This document shows, one piece after another, positions 9,724 through 21,600 of a stretch of DNA of 64,000 nucleotides (position 1 is its first letter; every line of letters begins with the position of its first letter). The stretch is taken from positions 32,160 to 96,159 of the forward strand of contig FLMG01003321.1 in the NCBI GenBank assembly GCA_900088475.1, written 5' to 3'. Made by a program: the position numbers and the translations under genes. Below the pieces are notes generated by a model that was not told the origin of the DNA, did no database searches, and saw only the letters and a program-made list of their open reading frames with translations. The stretch comes from Hyphochytrium catenoides (taxonomy: Eukaryota > Sar > Hyphochytriomycetes > Hyphochytriales > Hyphochytriaceae).

Positions 9724-11045
9724 CTAGAAAGGACCATTGAGTTCTACCAAGTCCTGAGAGTTAAGAAAGGAGTCGGAGTCAAAAGGCTCTTCCCAGAAGT
9801 CATGGCCTTGTTTTTCTCCTTCCTCTGATGTCGATGAAGCCGTCATCTCTTTCAAATCTTCCTCTGGTTTGGAGAAGTCCATCACCGGATCCTGGGGCTC
9901 TTCTACGACAAAACTATTGTTCAACCAGCCGCAATCCTCGTCTTCTTCTAGTAGAGAGCCAACTTCCAGAGACGAGGATGAAGACGGATTGGGGAACTTG
10001 AAGGGGGAATAAGCGATCTCGCCCAGAGAGAGGGGCAATCTTTGTGTGGCCTCAATGTCGCTAACTGAGGTGGGGCTGCCCTCTACCAGGTACAGACCCG
10101 GGCTGTGCATCTGGGTCTGGATGGCAGGAGATGAGTATTTGAGCTTCTTTGGCTCAGCTGTGCTCTCTTCTTGGGACAGACAAGCGGTCAACGAAGAACG
10201 CTTCTTTTCGTTGTTAACGGCGTACTTGCTGCTGGTCTCTAACATTGCCGGCGCTCGCTCTCCAGCTACTGTTGATGGGTTGACTGAAGCTGTCTGAACA
10301 ATGGTTATATTGGAAAGCTTCCCCTTCTGGATAACCTTCCTTGTTTCCTTCGCCTTCAGTCTGTAAGACTAGTGTGAAAAGAAACCAATCGTCAATTGAT
10401 ATGGACGTCCCAAAAATAGACTGAAATCGAGAACTGAGGAAGCGTTCGCATAGGCAGCAGCTAAGACGGAAAGCAGTTGAGAACGCTTTGGCTCATAGCC
10501 GCTGAAAAAGAGGAAGAAGTTCGTGCTGCCACAACTAGTTCTTACTCTTGACGGAGACTGGGCAATGCTAGACGTGATGAGCTTAGGTTCATTGTTCTCA
10601 CTGCTCGGTAACAAAGCCTGACCATTCTATTGGAGAAAGTGAGGTTTGAGGAGTTGGAATAGAGAAAGACCGAAAGATTGGTCAGGCGCTAGCATTTCTC
10701 CTTCCCGCAAAGCATCATACCTCATTAGCCTTTACAAGCTTCTGAAAATACTTTTGCGCATGAGTACGCACTTGGACAACGGTCCGAGTAGCGATCTACC
10801 AGATCACGGAGCGGGAAGCGAGAGCCAGGAGAATGAAGAATCAACAAGGCGGGAGGAATGAGTGACAAGTGTCTTGGGTCGAGAAGAGTTCAGCATTGTC
10901 TCACCATGGCAGCTATCTTCTTCCAAGCCTTTCCGTGCAACTCGACGCCTTTAAGGAACATGTTGTGTTCCTCAGCCGTCCACCGTCCAACATTCTCTGC
11001 GCCACGAGCATTTGCCTGTCCATTGCTATGCACAGTGGTCATCAT
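9724..11045 (-). CDS. Single-repeat MYB transcription factor, SHAQKYF class (310 aa)
   Basis: Four exons in phase: 10905-11045, 10721-10795, 10546-10617, 9724-10368. One MYB/SANT repeat spans roughly residues 17-66: GRWTAEEHNMFLKGVELHG, then WKKIAAMIATRTVVQVRT, closing with THAQKYFQKLVKANE. The HAQKYF helix is the hallmark of the LHY/CCA1/REVEILLE-like family of plants, also found in amoebae, algae and stramenopiles. The other ~245 residues are low-complexity and acidic toward the C-terminus (LEVGSLLEEDEDCGWL, TSEEGEKQGHDFWEEPFDSD), fitting an activation region. Expected to be nuclear and DNA-binding. The start is the ATG-ATG pair at 11045/11042; an in-frame extension upstream has no supporting features. 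Confidence 0.88.
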
Positions 11046-13102
11046 GATACTATCCCTAGCTCTTATTAAGCGCAGCCGTCTGCAGAATATACTGTGCGTC
11101 AGACCACGCTTCTTCCCCAGATAAACAAGAGACATAATCACCTTTAGCATTCACACATAGGAAATACCTTCCCAGAGACCCTTTACTTTTGCAAGGCCCT
11201 AGCGAGGATCACGCCTATCCGGACAGCCATACGTTAGGTACCCTGCTGTCTCCATATACACTTGATCCCAGTACCTGCTGAGTATGAAGGTGTCCTCCTT
11301 TGAAGGCTAACTCTCGTCGAGTTCGCAAGTCTAGTTCATGGCCCCAGCTACCATCACAGTTGCGGATGACTGAAGTGAGATACCTGATGGAAGCGCCCAA
11401 TAAAAGCCCTCACTGTAGTGTCTAGAACAGCCACGGATCAGATGTAAACCGAGGATTCGGACCGCAGTTAGTCTCCGCACTTTCACCATTCGTTGCAGTA
11501 CATGCTAAGTCTTACCAAGGAGGGGAAGCTCTGCCTAATATCAGTTGCAATTGCTGCGATTGGGCTGTCTAGCAGATCACTATATATGAGAGAACTTGGC
11601 CAAAACGGTGCCAGAGAACGCCTGGAGAAGTCTGCCTTTCCTCTTGAAGCTTCGCTTTGTCTTCAGCCCGCAGCGTGGACGGCGGAAGCGGTGCCGCGGT
11701 CAGCCGAGGCGTGCTAATCAGCAGTAATCATATCGTAGACTATAGTAGTATGACCTTCAAGATGGCCACTCCAGGCGTTATGCCAAACTACTTGGCGTAG
11801 TGGTAACCTAGCCTTTAATAGTAAGGTGTCATGTGAACTTGCGGCTAAAAGGAAGCGTCCGAGGGGAGGTCTGAGTTCGATCTCACGTCAATAACGGCTA
11901 TCACCCAAGCGAGGAATCCTTTCTCTCAATGAAGCTTTCATTTCCTGCTTCCTGCACTAAGTTACTGATATAGGTTTATATCTTTCAGACATCTATTGTG
12001 AAATGTTTCTGATTCGAGGAGTTGAAAGATCCGAAGACGGCCGAATCTTGGGACTTTGTGAAAAGTGAAAAGCCACAAAACACAAACCAAACGACGTGCC
12101 CGCGCATTATTTATTAGGACAGCGCATTCTGAAGACTCAATCAACAGCGAATTTTCCATTATAAAGGAAGGACAATCAGAGATCGCTGTTCTTCAAATCT
12201 CTACGGAGACTGGGTGTCCTCCTGTCCTCACCTTTCTTGCTGTCCTAGTTAAAGCAGCAGCCACAAGCCATCTCCTGTGTATACCGTAGTGATAGACTTG
12301 TGATAGGGATGGTCTCTGCTCTACCGGAGCGGACCGCCAAACAAGGACGGAGTTCATTGCTAAAGAGTAGTGGTTGAAGCGACAGCTGGGGATTGCCATA
12401 AACCTTGAATTATATGTTTCCAAGAAGTACCCGAGTGGGAGGAACAATGTAGGGCAACTGGGAATGCTGGCAAAAGCGGTATGGTTTAGGTTTTGAGGCC
12501 ATTCGGCCGCCTTTGTCTTCCTGTGGTGGCACTTGCTGGGATCGCACCAAATCGTTTGAAGAGATAGAGCAAGGAACACAATGGCTGGCTCATCTGCCGC
12601 GCAAAGAGCTGGCTATGTGCTGCATTGCACGTAGTCGTTAGCCATAATACTACCATCCTAGGCTACGATCTACTTCAATACCACTTCGGAGACACGGGGA
12701 GGTGCTCCTGTCACCACCTAGTAAAACTTATTTCCGGGGTGATAGTAACTGAAGGTATTATTAGTCTTTCTTTACTGAGAAGCAAAGCCCGAAGGCTTGG
12801 ACTGAACGTGATAAAGGCCCTGGTGCTGGCTGGTGTATAAATGCAGGATGTCCACTGCTCTGTACTGGTCCTCTTCTTCGTCTAGCAAAGTCCTTTACAT
12901 TGAGAGTGCCCCGATTAGATCGTAGAAATTTACCCTCGAGGCTAATATCTATGACCGCACCTTCTTAGCAGAGGCCCCAGTAAGCTAGTCCGGCCATGGG
13001 CAGTCTTCTCGCAGTAATCACGAAATCAAGCCCTTTGTCTTGAAGGTTTGTTCCCATCAAACCTGCTAGGCATGGTGCGCGGCCATCGCTAAGCCTCAAA
13101 AG
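11046..13102. other. 2-kb intergenic region with no supported gene
   Basis: ORFs are short, conflicting and unlike known families. A stretch at about 11793-11885 contains tRNA A-box-like (tggcgtagtgg) and B-box-like (gagttcgatctc) words, but the acceptor and T stems do not pair, so no tRNA is called. It should include the MYB promoter and the 3' UTR of the deacetylase gene. Confidence 0.4.
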
Positions 13103-14614
13103 CTAAGACAGAGAACCCTTAGGCTCTGCAGGTGAAGCCGTATTAGAAGGCCTCTGTTCCTTCACGCTACCAAAGACCCTACGATCATCACCATACGCTA
13201 GCTGTCCAGCCACAAAAGTAGCCAAGACTTCAAGCTTATCGTTCAGCAGCACAAGGTCGGCATCGGAGCCAGGCTCTAAGCTGCCCTTCTTCTTCTCGAT
13301 CCCCAAGGCACGTGCAGGCTGAAGACTAGCTGCTTCTAGTGCCTCCACAGTGCTACAGCCCGTCGACCTTCTGAACTCCCTTACACAATGATCCATCGAT
13401 ACCGCACTACCAGCCAGAGTTTGGGTCCCACTTATCACCGCACGACATCCATTTACCTCCACGTCGAGGTCACCTAACTTGTGCCTTCCACTAGGAAGCC
13501 CCATGGCTTGCATAGCATCGGTCACTAACACCAATCCCCCCGGATGCGCTTGGTAAGCAATCTTAACGGAAGAGGGATGAGTGTGAATTCCGTCGGCTAT
13601 GATGCCATAAAATGGTTGAGCTTCCTTGGTACCCAGGAGTCCCACCAACCCTGGATCTCGGTGATGGAAAGTAGGCATAGCATTAAACATGTGGGTGACC
13701 ATGCTTGCCCCTGCCTTGTACCCCGCAAGGGATTGGTCGAAGTTAGCCATAGAATGACCCATGGAGACTATGATTCCCCTCTTCGTCAGCTCTTTGATGG
13801 CTGATAGTGCGCCGTTGAGTTCTGGGGCTAAAGTAATAATCTTTACATTCTCCAAGCTTCCATAGCGCTCCACAATGCTTTCAATACCCTCAGATGGCGC
13901 TGCCACGTATTGCGGATTGTGAGCGCCTTTCTTCTCAGGACTCATAAAAGGCCCTTCCAGATGTAGTCCCAGTACAGAGGCGCCTACCGCCGCATCTCCT
14001 GTGTAACATGAAAGTTTGGGTAGAATCTTATGATATTTCTTCGCAGAGGATGATACGATAGTTGGGCAGAAGCTAGTCACCCCATACTTCAAGAGCCCTC
14101 TACCCACCGCCCTGAGATAGCTCTGGTCGCAGTCTGAATCACTGAAATCTACACCGAAGGCTCCATTCAATTGTATATCAATGAAGCCAGGAGCAATAAT
14201 GGCTCCTCTGCCATCCACAACAAGATCTGCCCGAAACTCTTGATGACTCGAGGAACGATAGAAGCGTCCCTGCGGGTCGATGATGACCCCGTTCTCAATC
14301 CAAAGGTCCTCCTTCACTAGCCTGTGACGGCGCAGGATCCGGCAATTCGTCATCTGTACCACGAACCGTCTATGGAGATCTCTTGGGGGCGTCCGGAGAG
14401 AGGCCAGCTGGTCAGATTTCAGGCCCTCCGCGTCCTCTGTCTCGTTTATCGCCTCAGCTGGGAGCACTATTCTCTGGCGCTTGATGTGTAACTCCCCTTT
14501 CTCCGAGGACCCCCTGCCGGCTGAGTGGAAGACGACCTTACTATCTAGCTTGACATTGGGGGTAGTCATAGGCATGTTGACTGGGGAACGCTGTGGTGAT
14601 AAAGGATGCTTCAT
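13103..14614 (-). CDS. AMDHD2: N-acetylglucosamine-6-phosphate deacetylase (503 aa, intronless)
   Basis: A single-exon ORF. The enzyme converts GlcNAc-6-phosphate to glucosamine-6-phosphate and acetate in amino-sugar salvage. The amidohydrolase core begins around residue 88 (MTNCRILRRHRLV) with the family signatures IIAPGFIDIQLNGAFGVDFS, LGLHLEGPFMSPEKKGAHNP (HxEGPF), GHSMANFDQS, VTHMFNAMPTFHHRDPG, FYGIIADGIHTHPSS, LVTDAMQAMG and ISGTQTLAGSAVSMD; the metal-site His and Asp residues are visible. An 88-residue N-terminal extension with a basic patch (HIKRQRI) has no counterpart that I know in the family. It is the only full-length enzyme gene here without an intron, so retroposition or transfer is conceivable, though the sequence reads as the eukaryotic AMDHD2 type. 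Confidence 0.95.
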   Translation of the reverse strand: MKHPLSPQRSPVNMPMTTPNVKLDSKVVFHSAGRGSSEKGELHIKRQRIVLPAEAINETEDAEGLKSDQLASLRTPPRDLHRRFVVQMTNCRILRRHRLVKEDLWIENGVIIDPQGRFYRSSSHQEFRADLVVDGRGAIIAPGFIDIQLNGAFGVDFSDSDCDQSYLRAVGRGLLKYGVTSFCPTIVSSSAKKYHKILPKLSCYTGDAAVGASVLGLHLEGPFMSPEKKGAHNPQYVAAPSEGIESIVERYGSLENVKIITLAPELNGALSAIKELTKRGIIVSMGHSMANFDQSLAGYKAGASMVTHMFNAMPTFHHRDPGLVGLLGTKEAQPFYGIIADGIHTHPSSVKIAYQAHPGGLVLVTDAMQAMGLPSGRHKLGDLDVEVNGCRAVISGTQTLAGSAVSMDHCVREFRRSTGCSTVEALEAASLQPARALGIEKKKGSLEPGSDADLVLLNDKLEVLATFVAGQLAYGDDRRVFGSVKEQRPSNTASPAEPKGSLS

Positions 14615-15301
14615 CCTTCCCCCTTCGTTTCTTAAGTAATGGCCAACTGTTGGCAGAAAAGTAAACAGCCTTATGACTCCGTACTCGTTTACTCAGCAGA
14701 TAAGGGCTCAGAATTGTGGCGCGGGCTTCCATACCACCCTCCCACCAAACTAGACTATCAGAAGCTCCGCCTTGACCTGGAACGGTGTATGATTGTGGTG
14801 ACAATGCTCTGCTGCGTACCAACGTTGATGTGTTCAGCGATCTGGAAGTTCGTTCTCCCTGCTTTCTGACTGCAGGGGAGACGAAGCTTGAAGATGAAGA
14901 TTCTTCCCGTGATGCGGCGAAATCCGTTGTGGCATCTGGAACGAATCCTTCAAAGAAGTTTATATCTGTGAAATAAAACTCAGATATAGAATATATGAGC
15001 AACTAACGCAACATTCCTTTGAAGCTTTTAGAAAAGTGAAATGTGAAAGGGAGAAGGTTTGACTTGACATCTGGACATGTAATGGCTCCTGGGGGTTCCC
15101 TGAAATCTTAGTGGAGATCCATTGAGTTTCTCATCAGCTGCAGAATTTCAGAAGTCAGGAAACGTATCAGCAGCAGCATCTGTGACCTCATGGAATCGGG
15201 GACTGTGCCCCAGTGCGGCGGTGAATCTGCATTTCGAGGCGTCAGTCAACCAGAGGGAAGCTGCTAATACTGCCCTCGTAAGTGGGCGTCGGTCAAGGAC
15301 A
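14615..15301. promoter_or_regulatory. Divergent promoter region, deacetylase (-) / eIF2B beta (+)
   Basis: It holds the upstream regions of both genes. Overlapping ORFs on both strands have no family features. The eIF2B beta frame stays open upstream to 15122, but that part is unlike the family N-terminus. Confidence 0.4.
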
Positions 15302-17846
15302 ATGAGCACGGAGGAAGCCCTCCGGGACGAGCTCTATCTATGGCTGAAGCCATGGCCACAGGTGTTGAACCAACTCGACACTTTCATCATCTCACTGAAA
15401 AGGCGGTAAGGGTCCTTTACAGTGTCAATAGATGCCACATTCTTTCTGACGAAGCCACAGGAAGGTTGGAGGGGCTCAGACCGTGTCACGGCAAACCTTG
15501 GAGCTTCTAAGAGTTCTGGTAATGCTCCCTTTTCTCTGCCAAGCTGCCAGCTGCTCGATTGAACACACTCTACATTGCTCTTTATGTGTTCTTTATTCTT
15601 TACTCACCAAACCATTGGCGATTGCCCACAGGTCGGTACTACGAAGTGGAAGACTGCACGGGAATTACTGGAGAAGACTAGGGCTGTAGGGAAGCTCCTC
15701 ACCTATGCAAACCCCATGGGTAAGACGGGTTTGTTACACGCTTCTACCGACTGTCTCTGTCTCTTCCTATTGACTCTTTTATAATGGTCACGATCCCCAC
15801 ATCTTCCCGTTTATCCTAACATCCCATTAACCAGAACCATCTATCGGCAATGTCGTCCGCCGAGTGTTGTTTGTCATCAGAGAGGCCTATCATAACAGGG
15901 TGAGGGCGGTAAGTCCCCTTTTTCCAATGTGACCACATCTGTACCCGCTGTATATCTCAGCCTGCTCCTAGTTCTTTCTTGGACCTGCTTCTTTTGTAGC
16001 CTTAGCTGCTTGCACTCAGAGGCCAGCATCTGAATTCCTGTTTTGGTCAGTCGCTCTCTAGCTCCTCAGCTTTATCAACTCTACATCAAAGGTAATAAAT
16101 CTCGTGTTCACGCAGGTGAAGACAGAAGAACCCACTTCGGATCCGAGTCTTTCCGAGAGCATGCATCCATCACTGCAGACGCTTCTGGGGCCATCAGAGG
16201 ACACTGACTACTCCGTCCCTGTGAAAGACCTTCGTCCCCTCGTGATGGAGGGGATGGCAGAAGTAGTGGAGGACATTGAAGACTATCTACAGCCAATCTG
16301 CGACCAAGCCCTGGAGTTCATTCACGCGAGGTGAGGTGCGCACCAGAATGTCTCCAAGGCCCGAAGAAGGGTTAACGTTTGTAAATTATATCTGGGAGTT
16401 TCCCTCGTATCTGGCTGGACAGCGCCTTCTTATGTGTGATGCGCCACTTGGTTGGATGAATGGAAGAAACCCTGATATCTAAGCACATCCTATGTGTAGC
16501 GAGATTATTCTTACTTACGGAGGCTCTGCCACTGTGGAAGCCTTTCTAAAGGCTGCAGCAAAGAAGCGGAACTTCAAAGTCATCGTGGCAGAGGGTGCTC
16601 CTCGCTTCCGCGGACATGTAAGCGACAGTCGCTTGCTTCTTCTACAGTCATCATGCTTACGCTGGGTCAACTACGACTCCTGACATCCCGTTCAACCGTC
16701 CGTTTCTTCACACTATTCTCCTTACTTGGGCTCTCCGCTTGCAGGAAATGGCTAGATCTTTAGCCCTTAGCGGAATTGACTGCACTGTGATTAACGATAG
16801 CGCAGTTTTTGCCATGATGGCAAGAGTGAACAAGGTAGCAAGGACTCGGGATGGGGGTCGAGGTAGCGGGTGGTTCAGTGAGGGTGTTGGTACAGAACCT
16901 TGGCACGTCAGACCAGGAGTGAAGAGACGTCGTACTGAATATGTGTGCCTCGTGCCTGTGGCGGTAGCCAGACAGGCACGCGCTTGTGTTCTGCTATAAG
17001 GCAGGGAGGCCTGACACAGTCAGATAAGAAAACAGATAATAATGTCCCATTAGGGAAGGAGAGCTTGTAGGTCAACCGCTAGCGATGTAGCTCATGCCGT
17101 CTGCCGTGTCCCTCTTGCAGGTTATCATTGGCACCAAAGCTGTTATGGCCAATGGCGGTTTAATTGCTGAGGCAGGCATCAACATGGTAGGAATGGCAGC
17201 CAAGCAGTATTCAGTACCTCTTGTCTGTGTCACCGGCATCTTCAAGGTACGAAGTAGAAAGGATAATGGTACAAGATTTAATGTCATCGCTGATGGTTAC
17301 CTTGCCCTTGCCGCGATTCTCTGTAGCTCACTCCGCTATACCCCCATGACTGCGAGATCTTTAACAGTCTTTATGCCCCAAGCGAAGTCATCCCCTTCGA
17401 CCAACTTGATCACATTCTGCAGAAGGTAAACTGTCTACTCTTGCTCCTTTTCTTATCGCGATCTAGGTGTTGAATATAGCCCTTTGGGTGCCAGATCATT
17501 CAATGGACAGCTCAAGGAGAGCTCTGCAATTCAGTTTCCCTGTCTCAATCCCCATTGTCCCCCAACTTCGTACTCTCTCAGAGAGCAAAGTGGCACTATT
17601 TTTGCACTTCTCTCCCTCTTTGTTGTTAGTTGTTTGCGACCAGCTATGCAATCTTTGGCACTAATTTCTTGTACTTTCCTGGATCTATCGTCGCTGCAGG
17701 TTGATGTCATGAACCCTGCCTACGATTATGTGCCTCCTGAGCTTGTAGACCTCTTCATAGCAAACGTGGATTGTCACCAGCCCTCGCCATCATATATTTA
17801 TAGATTGCTCTCTGAGCTATACAACCAGCTAGACTACGTGTTATAA
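15302..17846 (+). CDS. EIF2B2: Translation initiation factor eIF2B, beta subunit (372 aa)
   Basis: Ten exons with matching phases: 15302-15405, 15461-15518, 15632-15719, 15835-15908, 16116-16330, 16500-16617, 16745-16834, 17121-17246, 17327-17425, 17700-17846. eIF2B recycles eIF2-GDP to eIF2-GTP; alpha, beta and delta form the regulatory core. Family blocks in order: [115 protein letters not shown] and the C-terminal [22 protein letters not shown] and [10 protein letters not shown] favour beta over alpha or delta. Length agrees with human (351 aa). The start [11 protein letters not shown] was preferred to the longer frame. Confidence 0.95.
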
Positions 17847-18632
17847 ACATTAAGGAGAGAACTTGGAATATCCGGATGCATGAAGACACTGTCAACTGTC
17901 GGTAGACTTGCTACCTTGCCATCCCGCAGGACTTACTTTAGTCCATACGACAGCACTTCCTGCGTCAGGCGTCAGATGAATTGATCCAAAGGTTCTTAAT
18001 TAAGCTGAGACCGTCCAAGGCTCGCTACCTCAACCTGCCAAACACAGAGTAGCTACGACGGGGTATCTCATTTTTCTGTGCATCATATCATTGTCATAAG
18101 CGATTCCGCTCATCCATATGTGACAAGCCTATGGTCTGTAGACGGGAGAGTTAGGGCAATTACTAGACGGCGAATACGCTGATTGAGTATAGCTCCTGCG
18201 AACTGGCCAATTGCGTGGGAGCGGAAAGATATCGCCGCTGGCAAACCCTTAATTAGGTATCTCTTGTGTCTATGACGGTGCATGTCGCCTACAGAATATA
18301 ATGTAGCATTGTCTTAAGGTTTATATACTGGCACCCAGTTCTACGTACACAGTTCCGCCGCCCCGAGGACGGAAGGGTATCAACAATGATTACACTGCAC
18401 TGGGACATGTTGCGCTAGAGAACTGGCACAGGCGATCGGTACCTGTGCCAAGGTGTGGTCAAATCCCACCTTTGGTAAGGATTATTGCCATCATATAGTG
18501 ACCTTGGAACTTGTGACATCTTCTTATCTTAGCCCGTAGGTGTGGCGTCTGTTAGATCCTCTATGCTGTCAGAAGATCCCATGTGCGTGGCCAGGAGTCG
18601 CTACAATGCGATTATCAGTTGATGTTTGTTTT
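17847..18632. other. Convergent intergenic region with two adjoining stem-loops
   Basis: It lies between the stops of eIF2B beta (+) and the RAVE gene (-). No coding frame supported. Two hairpins sit side by side at 18425-18475. Confidence 0.45.
18425..18475. other. Tandem hairpins
   Basis: Stem 1 pairs ggcacagg (18425-18432) with cctgtgcc (18442-18449), 8 of 8 with a 9-base loop. Stem 2 pairs ccaaggtg (18448-18455) with caccttgg containing one extra T (18467-18475), sharing two bases with stem 1, so the two stems compete for those bases. The loop ggtcaaatcc resembles a tRNA B-box, but no acceptor stem is found. Confidence 0.5.
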
Positions 18633-21600
18633 TTAACTCTCCAGGCCCACAAAAACCCCGTCGAGTGAAGGTGGTTCGGGGTCCCTCCCTTCCTCTCTTC
18701 TAGAGTGTGGCTGCGTTCCCTTTCCCTGCCTCGCTCTCTGACTAAAATCTTTCCCTTTCACTTGTCGTACCTCTGACTCTTCTTTCTGCAGCAGGCCCAT
18801 GAGAAGGAAGCGCTGTGTAATCCTGATGTGAACACTACCACTGCTGACTCCCTCCAGCTGGGCCCACGTTTCGATTGGGTCGCCTTCTCCCAAGGGATGC
18901 AACTTGATCTGTTGCGTTATCCAGCGTCAGATTGGTCATGTCTTCAATCCTGCAAATCAGGTTCCACATCTTCTCGATACTCTACTTTCTAGAACTAGGA
19001 TAGCCCTTAAGGGTCTCTCTGTGTACATACCTCCTCCATTATCACGCTTTGCCCCCCCCCCTCTCTCTCTCTTTCTCTTCTTCGATGCACTTGTCCATCT
19101 CCTTACCACGGTGCTCCCAAGGAATGGATCCTCGGTAAGTGAAGTCTTGCTATACAGATGGATTTCCACAGAAGTGGGTGGTCCAAAATCATAGAACCCA
19201 AAGGTGTCCGCTGCCCGTTGTCCCGTTGAAAGATAGCATTTCAAATTACCAGGTCCCAAAGGAATTGGAAAGCGGAACCGGAAGACGTCCTACCGACCAT
19301 GGAAAAAGTATTCATCGTTAACGGTGAGCAAGGGCCATCAAGAACGCGACTGAAAAATCTGAGTGGAAAAGAAGGGTGGCTCTCAGGATGACAGATTCTT
19401 GAAAAAAGCAAGAAGTGGTGATACTAGCTAAAAAGTATAGGGTGGCACGGCCATCGAGTCTCAATAGTCGATAGAAGTGAAAGGATCCCAGCAATGTCGG
19501 CAACACGGCTTTGTTGTTCAAGACTGTACAATCATTGCGGGGCGTATGGCAACCCTTGGCTGTCTACTGTGCCTTCCAGGTACCTTCTCTGTAGCCCATA
19601 CAGGAGAAACTGAGTTGTTGACAGTCCTAGAACGGCAGGTCCTCAAACTCCAAGTCTTGGGCAGTTGGTTAATGGCGCTTGTACCCAAATGAATAAAGGC
19701 ATAGGGATTGCTCTGTGGAGATCAAGGAAGAAAGGAGATGTGACAGTGCAAGTGGGTGGGGTGAGCCAAATCCACTAGCCCTAGTAAACGTCCAACCAGG
19801 ATTAACGGCCAGAGGGGGAGAAATGCTCGGCTGCAGGGCTGTTTGTTGGAGTTTGCAGGAACCAAGGCAAAAGCACTTATATAATGGCCGGACTGCTACC
19901 AATTTAAGATAGCAGGATAACCAAGCGAGACAGAAAGTTAAAGGAATGGCGTACCCCTGCCGTGAATATATTCGCTGAGACCAGGTTGGCCGCTTCAATG
20001 AGTTGGACCTGGCATGAGTGGACTGTCAATATCGCTTTCGCGTCAACAACCATTGTGGATTCTCTTTCTGTCCTTCACCCCTGCATACTTTATGACGGTG
20101 GATTCTTATCGCCCCTACTATGATCAAAGAGGAATATCTGGTGGCTACCTGAGCAAACGTCACCACCACTCCTTGCCTAGCTTACCTCAATGAGGCTAAT
20201 AAACCTATGAGATAGCCCCAGATGTCTAAAGAGCATGTTGCTTCGTAGGTGGTCGCATATCCCACGTAAGTAGGTGACCGAAGTTATAATCTCTCTGTCG
20301 CCTCCGGCACTCCTTCGCGGCCTGGGCTTGGAACCCTTGATTATACTTGGCATGAATGGGGAAGAAATGGTGGAAGGGGAAGGGGACTTTCTTCTGCTGG
20401 GCATAGCGACAGTGGTGGCTGAGGAGGTAGCCAGTGAAGAAGGACTTGAGGCCTGATTTTGGCTCTGCAGATACTCGATCTGTGTTTTCCCCATCCACTT
20501 AGTTGGGGCTGTACTGGTCAACCTGTGATACAAACGATTAGAGAGCGCAGCAGTGGCAGCTACCGCATCCATCCTACTCCGCCGCCCTCATTTCCGCCGT
20601 CGTCATTTCCACCGCCGACTACCAATCTTTTGCCTATGCCTTTGCGTCCTTATGGTCGAACGTGCGCGTATGAACGGCTCAATTTGCCCGTCCACTCCGG
20701 ACTGAACAAAGTATCAAAAAACATTTAGGAATAATATAGCAGCACAGGTATCCCCCTTTGCAATATCTCAACAGTAGGGCCCCTACCTCAAGGTAGCCGA
20801 TGCAGCCACCAGCCATGCTTCGCAGCGGAGCTCCGACCATAGAGCGAAGCTTGCGGTGCTCTGAGAAACAGCGAGGCACACGAAGGTGTCCTAACTTAGA
20901 GAGGTTCTATTCAGGTTCAAGAGTGATACAGACAGATAACACAAAGAAGTGGTAGTTGCAGGAAGATAAGATTAAATCAGCCAACTCGGCATCATGGAGC
21001 AGGATGCTCCGCCAACCTGCAGAACTTCCTTTGCTGCTGATGCGCACATATCTGGCTGTACCTCCCTGTACCAATGCCAACCAAGCTGGATCTCTGTCTG
21101 ACTTTTACCACCAAATATCAGACTGTTGGATAGATAATAGAAAATTAGGTTAGACTGGGACTGAGCCAGATAGAGTGGGTTCAACCAGCAACGATGATGA
21201 GAGACAGTTAGGTTGCTATCCTATCAAAGGCAGTCAAGCCCAAAGGAGTGTGCCGTTGAGCCTATTCAACTATTCCAAAGCAGGATGGACGGCAAGAAGC
21301 CACAGCTGTTGCGGAGTCTTACCTCGCCACATTATCCGTTGCCTCCACTTCCCATGGATGCACAAAGCAGTACACCTCGGCAAGGTCCACCTTCTGCGGC
21401 TTTTCTCCCGCTAATCCTCCAGATTGTAACTTCATGGTATCATGGCTCTTCTTATTGAGGTGGCGAACTTGTCCATCTTTTTCAAAGCTCTTTACTCTCG
21501 CCCAAGCTTCCCCCGCATTGGTATCAAGGCCATGAGCAACCAGCCACCGGCAGGCATCTCCGAGCCTGAAGCACTTAATCATAATGTGGTGATTCTTGCG

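Noticed and set aside
11793..11885. tRNA-like sequence with A-box-like tggcgtagtgg and B-box-like gagttcgatctc
   Set aside because: The 5' and 3' acceptor segments do not pair and the T stem is broken, so at most it is a decayed tRNA or SINE fragment.
14541..15002. 153-codon minus-strand ORF upstream of the deacetylase
   Set aside because: It overlaps the N-terminus of the deacetylase in another frame and has no recognisable domain.
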